Below, piece by piece: positions 28,601-39,900 of a DNA stretch of 64,000 nucleotides. Source of the DNA: Podarcis raffonei (taxonomy: Eukaryota; Chordata; Lepidosauria; Squamata; Lacertidae); assembly GCF_027172205.1 (NCBI RefSeq), contig NC_070616.1, positions 15,118,001 through 15,182,000 of the forward strand. The letters are read 5' to 3'. The notes beneath the pieces are model-generated. The model was not told the DNA's origin, searched no databases, and saw only the letters and a list, made by a program, of their open reading frames with translations. Each line of letters starts with the position of its first letter. The first letter of the stretch is position 1. The position numbers and the translations under genes were made by a program.

Positions 28601-30922
28601 GAGCCAAAGGTCAGCCTAGGTGGAGTCATTCTGGAAGTGTTTGGGACTTTTTAAGTTTAGGGAAAAGGCAAATAAGAGGTGTCATGACAAAATATCTATG
28701 CATGGTATGGAGAGAGTGTACACAGAGAATATTTTCTCCCTCTCATAACATTAGAACTTGGGAACATTCAGCAAAGAAGAAGAAGAAGAAGAAGTTTGGA
28801 TTTGATATCCCACTTTATCACTACCCTATGGAGTCTCAAAGCAGCTAACATTCTCCTTTTCCCTTCCTCCCCCACAACAAACACTCTGTGAGGTGAATGA
28901 GGCTGAGAGACTTCAGAGAAGTGTGACTGGCCCAAGGTCACCCAGCAGCTGCATGTGGAGGAGCGGAGACGCGAACCCGGTTCACCAGATTACGAGTCCA
29001 CCACTCTTAACCACTACACCACGCTGGCTCTCATCAAAGCTGAATGTTGGAAGATTCAGGGCAGATAAAAGGAAGGGTTACTTCATGCAGTGCAAAGTTA
29101 AACTATGGAACTCCCTCCCACAGGAGGTAGTGATGGCTGCCAACTTGGATGACTTGAAAAGACGACTGGGCAAATTCAAAGAGGAAAGGGCTCTCGATGA
29201 CTGTTAGCCACGATGGCTCTGCTCTGCCTCCACAGTTGGAGGAAGCAATGCTTCTGAATACCAGTTGCCGGAAACAACATGGGGAGGGGAGTGCTCTTGC
29301 GCTTTTAATCTGCTTGCTGGTTTCCCATTAAGGCATCTGGATAGTCCCTGTCAGAACAGGATGCTAGACTAGGTCAGCCATTGGCCTGTCCCAGCAGGTC
29401 TTCTCCCCTAAGAAGCTGCAGTTGTGCAGCTAGCCACATGGGGCATTGGTTTCCAGCAGGAGACACTCCAATGCTTTGCCCCTTTGCTGCAATCCAGATC
29501 TGGATGGACGCACGTAGGCCTGCTATTTGTGTTTCCAGTGGGAGCCTTCCCCCACCCCCATGCAAAAAAATGCACAAAGCAGTCACAGGAATCTTGATTT
29601 GGATTGGCACCACAGCAGAAGGCCAAGGGTGAAAGGACCCCTATTTCTCCCACTCTAGGGCCCTGATCCAATTTGGAGGGCTCATACTGGCAATTTACTC
29701 TAAAGATGTCATCTATACACTTCCTAACTGTCTGATGGTCCTAGATAAGATAAGATAAACTTTATTCGCATTAGCCAACGGCCATAGCAACATAAAACAA
29801 GCAATACATACAAATAAAATCTATACAGATAAAAAAGACAGCAATGGGTAAAAAGGGCAATCAAATGGCCAAGATTATCGTTCAGATAGTGGCCCTTAAT
29901 CTCATTGCACCCTCGATAAACCTAGCAACCTTTGCTGTTGTCTGATCATTTTGATCTGATAAAAGAAAGCACAATGTGGCCTCAGATGGGCGGCCTGGGA
30001 TGGTAAGTAAGAGTGGGGTAATGATCTCATTCCTCAGATCTTTATAAAGGGGACAGGACAGGATGGTCCTAGCTGGTTAAGCCTCTCCCAGCTCAAATCC
30101 ACTCAAATCCACTGCTGCTCTGCCCTGACTTTCTCTATAGGAGACTGAGCCACCTTCTCCCCCCAGCCCCCCATTCCCTGCTGCCAATTTTAAAGGAGCA
30201 AACTTCATGCATCCAGAAAAATATAGCTGCATTTAAAAACTACAACAACATAGACACTTACAGCTATAGGAAAATAATTGACCCCATACATCTCCAAGTC
30301 TTGTGCAATTTTAAGATAGTTCATCTCAGCTTCATACCTAAGAGAAGAGGACAATAGAGAAACATAGAATTTTACAGTCGAAATGGACCCAAAGAGTCAT
30401 CCAGCCCAACCCCCTGCAACACACTAGTGAGCAACATTTAATTATTTTGTAGGATTTCTATTCTGCTTTTCCATTGGCACCAATCAAAACAACTTACAAG
30501 CTGCAGCAAAACAATATGAAAAGGCATGTGGAAACCAGCCTGCTGTAAGAAAGGTAAAATTTATCTTCATTGCTCCACCCACTTGTTGTTTTTTCCTGCC
30601 CTTGCATTCTAGTATGAAAAAGAAGCACCTAAGAAGCAGCCTCACTTCTCAGTTGCTCCAGCAACGTTTGATAGGACAGTGAAGACGCATCAGCCGCTCA
30701 GCTGCCTCCTCCTGCCCCATGCTATGGCCTCAGACACAGGTGCCCCAGTACCTGGCTATGCCCCGGTGCCCAGCGTACCAGGCTGTAATCCTCTCTTCCC
30801 ACATGTCAGGTGTCATCTGATATTGGCGGAGGACCTGGAAAGGAAAAGGAAATGAGTGAAGCTGTTCCCTTCTCCAAATCCCAAAGCTGGTCTTCTCAGG
30901 AGCCCCCAAATCCCCATCTTTT

Positions 30923-30976
<54 letters not shown>

Positions 30977-33900
30977 TGTATACCGCCCCATACCAGTAAG
31001 TCTCAGGACGGTTCACAGAATAAAATCACAATATAAAAACACAAAAGACATAAAATAAAAACAAGAACAACCCAAGAATCCCACCCTAACACATTTTAAA
31101 AGGCCTTGAATGTCAATCAATCAATCAAAGGCCTGGTTAAAGATGAGTGTCTTCGTCAGGACTATGAAGGTGATGTACAAGGGGAGTCTCTGCTCTTGAT
31201 ATTTCTCCTGCAGCTGACGCAGTGAGAAAATCATGTCGGCTATTGACCTCTGAGCTCTAAAGCCACATTGTGACTAGGGACAGACCCTGTCTGCAGTGTA
31301 CAAAGAGTATAAAACAATAAAATTATAAAAGCAACTATTTAAAAATAATTCCGGCAATAAACTAACAGCGGATCAAAACATAAATCAATATTTTGCGGGC
31401 GCTAGAAAGAGTACAGTGAAGGCACTTTCCTGGTGTCAATAGGCAAATAGTTCCAGGGTGTAGATCAAGTTCTTGTTGTAGCAAGTAGCTATTTCAGAAC
31501 TGTCCCAGGTCCTGAAATTCCAGCCTCCCCCCCACCTGCCCAACTCAACCAGCCTACTCTGGCTGCTGTTGGTGGTTGTCTTTTTTAAAAAAATGGAAAC
31601 TTACTCTCTTTGGTAAAAGCTCCTCTGGAGCCAGGAAGCCCGGCTTGTGCAGGTTTGGGTCGTAGTCACCATACTGTAACGCAAAGAAGAGAAAGAGATC
31701 AGGAAAGGCGGTGACCCTTTCACAGAACATGCCATGAAGGAAGTAGCCAGCTAGGAGGAAGAAGCTTGCCAAAAGGGTAACAGAATCCTCAGCAGGAGGA
31801 GAGGATGAAGGCAGTTCACGGCAACAAGTGAAATGATATTCATCTTCAATCCCAACACATTCCCCAGCGAGCATATTAAACCCAACAGATACGAACTGGT
31901 GCAGCAGGACATCACACTTCCAGTGAACTTTCCCTCAGGCATTTGGGGTTGGCCACTGTGGGAAAAGGATGCTGGAATAGATGGGTCCCCTTTGGCTTGA
32001 TCCAGCAGGTTTCTTACAATGTATTAAAAAAATAAAAAGAAAGAAAGAATGTTATACAATGTAATGGTTCTAGGGGTTGCTCGTGCGTAAATCGGCGCCA
32101 CACCTGGCTGGGTCACCTGGGTGGACTCTTGCTGTCCGGACAGCCACTCACCAGTGGCTGTCTCAATCGCTGGCAGAATCCGTCAGTGGGCGTTTCTTGA
32201 ACTTCTTCCAGCAAAGAAGCTCTTTGACGCCTAGTCTCCGCCTACTCTCCCTGCGCGGAAGCCTTCTGCGCAGGGAGGGTGTGGGCAGCGGAGGACCCGT
32301 GCTCTCCCCGCTGGTCTCCGGCGAGGAGTCATGGAGCCACCTCGCCGATTCCCCCATCTGCCCCCCTTCTCCACTGGTGCGACGCTGATTTCCTTCCCCA
32401 GAAGATGGGCTGCTTCTCTCCCTCCCGGGACGCTCTCCGGAATTCCTCTGGAGCCCTCCCTCTCCCTCTGGCTCCGATGGCAGTTCCCTGACATACAACA
32501 CAGTCCCCCACTGCTCCCAAGCCTCCCCAGAGCTGTCAGGGGAAAGGGAAGGTCGCAAATATAAGCTACACTTTTCACTGTCAGAATTTGGAAAAACGTG
32601 TGGCTTATATTTGGGCCAATATGGTACTTTTTAAAGTGGTACATGGCTTCTTAAAGTGGTATTATGCTGCTTTAAATGACTAGTGTAGAGGCATAAAACA
32701 CTGACTGAAAAAAAATACTACATCAAGGTAGAAAATATGTAAATTTAATCTCGGAGAAGCTGAGGTGACCGACGCCCAGTGAAATCACAGTCAGAGAGGA
32801 GGCTGCACCAGACTTCCATGTCTTTGGAGCCTGCAGAAATCCTTATCTGCAAAACCAGAAGTGTCTGCAAAAGAACTGCTCTGCCACAAACCGACTAGCT
32901 AGAGAGAGTCTCTTGAAAACTCTCCAAAACTACTTTAAGGACAACGATATAACAACCCCCCTCCTCTAGGACACAATGAAAGCCGTCATCAGAGGAGCCT
33001 GCATAAAGGAGAGGGCATCCCTTAAAAAACTAACATCAAAAATTGGTAAATTATAACAAGACATTACAACCCTCTCACCACACTACAAACAGGAGCCAAA
33101 AAACTCCTTAAACTCTTCTACAAAAACAACAAACCCATACCAACACAAGAAATACAAGACAAACTAGGGGACTAGTTTGCTAACACACAATCAACTACAT
33201 GCCTTCTTAAACAATCCAGCAGTAAAATCACTAGCCACTAGGCCCTTGACCACCTTCAAAAACCTTCTCCTGACAGCAAAGGGACATGGCAAAGGGATGG
33301 TATCCATAATATACAAAATACTGTTCCAAAACCCCACAAACCTCCTTGATGCAATCAAAGAACAATGGGAGCATGACAGAGCCTATGAAATAAACCCCAC
33401 CCAATGGATTAGAATGTGGTCTAAACCTCCCTTTAAGTCCATATCAGCCAAAAGAAGGGGACTCACTCTGAAACTCACAGGTGGTACTTAACACCACAGA
33501 AACTGGCACTGATATGCCCAGGTACCTCACCAAGATGTTGGAGAGGTTGTACCTCCACAGGCACATACTTCCACATGTGGTGGGGATGCCCTAAAATCCA
33601 ACCCTTCTGGATAGCAGTCCTACGAGAGATATGCAAAATAACTAAACAGGTATTAGAGTTCACCCCAGAACTGGCCCTACTGAACATCTTCCAAGATCAG
33701 AATGAACACTCAACATTATACAGAGCTTATAACCCACCTAGGGACGCGGGTGGCGCTGTGGGTAAAAGCCTCAGCGCCTAGGGCTTGCCGATTGAAAGGT
33801 CGGCGGTTCGAATCCCCGCGGCGGGGTGCGCTCCCGTTGCTCGGTCCCAGCGCCTGCCAACCTAGCAGTTCGAAAGCACCCCTAAGTGCAGGTAGATAAA

Positions 33901-36900
33901 TAGGGACCACTTTCTAGTGGGAAGGTAAACGGTGTTTCCGTGTGCGGCTCTGGCTCGCCAGAACAGCGATGTCACGCTGGCCACGTGACCCGGAAGTGTC
34001 TCCGGACAGCGCTGGCCCCCGGCCTCTTGAGTGAGATGGGCGCACAACCCCAGAGTCTGTCAAGACTGACCCGTACGGGCAGGGGTACCTTTACCTTTAT
34101 AACCCACCTACTCTCAGCAGCCAGAAGCCTCAGAGCCAACCACTGGAGAGACCTGTGGACCAATGGTATCAAACTGTATGGGAAACGACCTTACTAAAAA
34201 AGCTAACCAATAAACAAACTGACACGGGGACAAACAGAAGAGGACGCCTTCACCCCAGTATGGTCCCCCCTTTATCACATACACAGCCCAACACAACAAG
34301 AATCCACCATAAGAATCAATCTGGTTTACCTGACCAAACAAGCCTTCCCTCCCCTCACAAATGCAAACAAACCCCACCGCAGCCAGCCACAGACAACCAA
34401 CCCCACCCTGCCCCAACACCTCTCATGACCAAGGAAATGTAATAAACGAAGAGAAAGAGAACCTACCTAGTTGACGCTGACACAAAACCCCACAAGTACA
34501 CTATGCAAAAGAATATAAGCCTCCCCACCCCACCCCTGCTCTCCCCCCTCTTCTTCCCCAACCTTATACTGTATTCATCCCTAATGTCTCACAACAAATG
34601 TAGATGATTTGTAAGATAGACTGTACAACCTGGAAAAAGAGACAAAGCATGTACTTTTGTAAACCAAGAAAATAAATTTTAAAAAAGAACTGCTCTGTTT
34701 TTCGCCCTCCTGCAAGCTCTTTGAATTAGGATATGTTCATATACCTTCTTGCATAAACAAGCTAAAAAACCAGCCAACACCCAAAAGAGAAGAAAACAAG
34801 GTGCCAAAATCACCCCATCCTGTTTTCCAGCACTGCTTTTTAATGGGTGCTTTCCTGCATTAATTAGCACTGTGTGATTAAGCAAAAGGGTTTTTTTAAA
34901 TGTTGTTCTGCAAGCAATAGAAGGTGACAACCAAGCAATTTCAAAGCCTCACCTTGGCTTGAACAGCATAGGACGCTAACAAAATTGTAGCCTCAGGAGA
35001 GCAGTAGATTTCTTCATCCAGTATTTGTTTCTTAACCTGGGGGGTGGAGGCGGAAGAGGGAGGGTGGAGAGGAGAGAGAGAAATCCAAGGCTTAGACAAG
35101 CTTGAAAACAAAGCAATACATGCCCAGACTTTGTCTTGGCACATGAAAAGTAACCGTTAGCCGAGTTATAAGTGGGAAAGAAAAGAATCTCTGGCAGCAA
35201 CTGCAGACTTGTGAGCTGTACCCAAGAACATTTCAGGCTGTCAATTACCCGTTTTTTAAAAGCATCATTGCTAACTAAGGAACGTTCAAATGCTACCCTC
35301 TCGCCACATACAAAGCTGCTGGCAGTTAGAAAATAAGCACTCCTGTGAAGCGTTAAACCAGGGGTCAGCAAACTTTTTCAGCAGGGGCCCGGTCTACTGT
35401 CCCGAAGACCTTGTGGGGGGCTGGACTATCATGGGGGGGGATGAATGAATTCCTATGCCCCACAAAGAACCCAGAGATGCATTTTAAATAAAAGCACACA
35501 TTCTACTCATGTAAAAACACGCTGATTCCTGGACCGTTCGGGGGCTAGATTTAGAAGGCGATTGGGCCGGATCTGGCCCCCGGGCCTTAGTTTGCCTAGG
35601 TAAAGGTAAAGGTACCCCTGCCCGTACGGGCCAGTCTTGACAGACTCTGGGGTTGTGCGCCCATCTCACTTAAGAGGCCAGGGGCCAGCGCTGTCCGGAG
35701 ACACTTCCGGGTCACGTGGCCAGCGTGACAAAGCTGCATCTGGCGAGCCAGCGCAGCACACGGAAACGCCATTTACCTTCCCGCCAGTAAGCGGTCCCTA
35801 TTTATCTACTTGCACTTTGATGTGCTTTCAAACTGCTAGGTTGGCAGGCGCTGGGACCGAGCAACGGGAGCGCACCCCGCCGCGGGGATTCGAACCGCCA
35901 ACCTTTCGATCGGCAAGCCCTAGGCGCTGAGGCTTTTACCCACAGCGCCACCCGCGTCCCATCCATTAGTTTGCCTATCCATGCGTTAAACCAAGAAGGG
36001 TCCATCTAGCTCAACATGGAGTGGCTAGATGGTTTTCCTTCCTCTCTCAGGACATTAGAACTCATGGACATGAAACGATGCTGAAAGCTGTAAGATTCAG
36101 GACAGACCAAAGAAAGGCAGGTCAGGGTTAAACTGTGGAACTCCCTCCCAAATGAGGCAGTGATGGCCACCAATTCTGACAGCTTTAAAAGAGGATTGGA
36201 GAAATTCATGGAGGAGGAGAGGGCTATCAATGGCTATTGGCCATGGCCGGAGGTAGCCACGCTTCTGAATACCAGTTTCTGGAAACCTCAGGAGGGCAGA
36301 GGGCTCTTATGTTTATGTCCTTCTTGCAAGTTTCCAACAGCCATCTGGCTGGCCACTGGGAGAACAGGATGCTGGACTAGATGGGCCCTGGGCCTGATCC
36401 AGCAGGCTCTTCTTGTGGTTTTAAAATATTAGTTTCTCTAAGCACACATCGGTCTTTCTCCTCCATCCAAAAGTGCACGATCAGAGTTCAAGGACACCGC
36501 CAAGCGAAAACACTTGAGGAGGGCAGAAACCCCACTGAGAGGTGTGGCTGCAGAGGAAGTGTGGCCAGACTTCCCACTCCCTGCTTTAATTTAATCTGTT
36601 CATTTGAATGCCTTGAAGCAACCAGCTGCCTATACACGCTCTCTCTGCCCCCGCTCCCAGTCCCCAATTATTCTGCTGCAGGTGTGATGTCTGATTCTTA
36701 ACCGTCAGGAACCTCTGCAAGTTCTAATGCGTCGATTTCCTCACCCTGCTCCCCATTTTGCATTTCTTTTGGAACAGGAAAAAAAATAATTACAGGCGAA
36801 TTGCATTCCTCAAAGTCAAGGCAAGCCAAGGCTGGTTTGAAAGAGAAGAAAATGAAAGTGCAGGTTTTCAGAGATGAAAGGAACCAGGGGAGGGGGGGAG

Positions 36901-39900
36901 GCAGCCTTTAAGTGCCTTCGCCTTTGCAAAACAGCTCAACACAAATAATTGTCAAGGTGATCTTGAAAAAAAATATATATAACAGCAACAGAAGAAAAAC
37001 CTTTCACAAGGAAATCTGCTCAACCCAGAAAATTAACTCTTCACAAGCTCTCGCCACTGACAGGAGGCACAGCGTGGAAGAATAAGCAGACAGTGATTCC
37101 AAAACCTAGGGGCCAGACACACCAAACGCCCAGAAGGTAACTACAACAATTCAAAAGTCAACTTTAAAATAAAAGAAATACCTTCTGACCTGCAGGAAAA
37201 AGAGGTGTTGGGTGATCTCCTGCAGAAGTTCCTCTTCAACTTTCTCAGGGTAAAATTTTGCTAAAAAACAAAATCTGATGGGATCTTCCTTGGGAATTTC
37301 CTGATCCAGAACCTGTTGAAGAACAAAGGGAATCGGTTTTAAAGAACATTTAAAATAAATGAAATCTTACATTGTTCTTTATAAGGTTTATATATTTGTA
37401 AATTCATGGACTTTTAGTATACATGTGTATTTTAAATATTGGGTTTGATTATACAGTCGTACCTTATAAGATGTCTTCTGAATGTCAGGTAATTATTTAT
37501 CTCTTTGACATCTGATGGGAGGGTGTTCCACAGGGCGGGCGCCACTACCGAGAAGGCCCTCTGTCTGGTTCCCTGTAGCCTCACTTCCCGCAATGAGGGA
37601 ACCGCCAGAAGGCCCTTGGCGCTGGATCTCAGTGTCCGGGCTGAACGATGGGGGTGGAGACGCTCCTTCAGGTATACAGGACCGAGGCCATTTAGGGCTT
37701 TAAAGGTCAGCACCAACACTTTGAATTGTGCTCAGAAACGTACTGGGAGCCAATGCAGATCTTTCAGGACCGGTGTTATGTGGTCCCAGCAGCCACTCCC
37801 AGTCACCAGTCTAGCTGCTGCATTCTGAATTAATTGCAGTTTCCGGGTCACCTTCAAAGGTAGCCCCACGTAGAGCGCATTGCAGTAGTCCAAGCAGGAG
37901 ATAACTAGAGCATGCACCACTCTGGCGAGACAGTTCGCGGGCAGGTAGGGTCTTAGCCTGCGTACCAGGTGGAGCTGGTAGACAGCTGCCCTGGACACAG
38001 AGTTAACCTGCGCCTCCATGGACAGCTGTGAGTCCAAAATGACTCCCAGGCTGCGCACCTGGTCCTTCAGGGGCACAGTTACCCCATTCAAGACCAGGGA
38101 ATCCCCCACACCAACCCGCTCCCTGTCCCCCAAAAACAGTACTTCTGTCTTGTCAGGATTCAACCTCAATCTGTTAGCCGCCATCCATCCTCCAACCGCC
38201 TCCAGGCACTCACACAGGACCTTCACCGCCTTCACTGGTTCTGATTTAAAGGAGAGGTAGAGCTGGGTGTCATCTGCATACTGATGAACACCCAGTCCAA
38301 ACCCCCTGATGATCTCTCCCAGCGGCTTCATATAGATATTAAAAAGCATGGGGGAGAGGACAGAACCCTGAGGCACCCCACAAGTGAGAGCCCAGGGGTC
38401 TGAACACTCATCCCCCACCACCACTTTCTGGACACGGCCCAGGAGGAAGGAGCGGAACCACTGTATGACAGTGCCCCCAGCTCCCAGCCCCTCTAGACGG
38501 TCCAGAAGGATGTTATGGTCGATGGTGTCAAAGGCCGCTGAGAGATCCAGCAGAACTAGGAAACAGCTCTCACCTTTGTCCCTAGCCCGCCGGAGATCAT
38601 CAACCAGCGCGACCAAGGCAGTTTCAGTCCCATGGTGAGGCCTGAATCCCGATTGGAAGGGATCCAAATGGTCCGTTTCCTCCAGGCGTGCTTGGAGTTG
38701 TTCAGCAACCACCCGCTCAATCACCTTGCCCAAGAATGGCAGATTTGAGACTGGGCGATAGTTGGCCAAATTGGCCGGATCTAAAGATGTTTTTTTAAGA
38801 AGCGGTTTAATGACCGCCTCTTTCAGCGGGTCTGGGAAGGCTCCCTCACAGAGGGAAGCATTCACCACCCCGCAGAGCCCATCGCCCAGCCCTTCCCGGC
38901 TCGCTTTTATCAGCCAGGATGGGCAAGGATCAAGGAGACAGGTGGTCGGTTTCGCTTGTCCAAGCAGCCTGTCCACATCCTCGGAGGTAACAGATTGGAA
39001 TTGATCCCATGTAACAGGACCAGACAGAACTCTAGCACTCTCCCGCCCTGGCCCTGCTCCCACGGTGGAGTCTACCTCCTTCTGAATCTGAGCGATTTTA
39101 TCTGCAAAAAACTTTGCAAAAGCATTGCAGGAGATCTTGGGGTCCCTACCAGGCTCCGGTGGTACAGGTGGTTCCGATAGATTGCGAACCACCTGAAAAA
39201 GTCTCCTGCTGCTGTTTAGGGATTATAGGTAGAGATAAAGATAGTGTGGGAATCATTAGATATGTTCCTGAGCATCCCATTGGCCATGCCTGCTGGGGGT
39301 GATGGGAGCTGTAGTTCAGCTACATCTGGAGGGATTAAGGTGCCCCAAACCTAATATATAGCACATATATATAGCATTACATGGTGAAAGAGAGAAGAAT
39401 TAGTTACACGTGTGCCTTTTCAACTTCCTTTTCCTTCTCTGTGTTTTAAAGTATGTTTTTGAGAGTATTAGAATTCCTTTTTGTAAAGAGAGAGTAATAT
39501 GGACAGACAGACAGACAGACAGACAGAAAGATGAGCAGCTGAGCCACTGTGCAATGACAATACTTTGCCAGGAACACATTTGGTTGCTTTAGGCAAAGCC
39601 CTGCTCTCTTTGAGAAACCCACCCACCAATCTGCAATATATACTGGCCCAGTTTGCAGCCAAGATCATAAAGTGTGGTGGCTTTTCTATGGCTACACAGT
39701 GAGATGCAACAGGAAAGGGCTATTGTAACTCAACGGTAGAGCATCTGCCTCTATGCAGAAAGTCCCAAGTTCACTTCTTGGCAGCATTCCCAAGTATAGA
39801 CTCATAGAATTGTAAAGTTGGAAGGGACCTCCTGGGGTCCTCTAGTCCAACCCCCTGCAATGCAGGAATCACAGCTAAATAATCCCTGACAGATGGCCAT

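Noticed and set aside
30810-31058. Frames with poly-Ile or poly-Tyr runs
   Set aside because: They are translations of a (TAA)n microsatellite.
37732-39192. A 486-codon open frame, the second longest in the window, as a possible host gene
   Set aside because: It encodes an L2-clade reverse transcriptase, and a second partial copy lies at 47832-48800.
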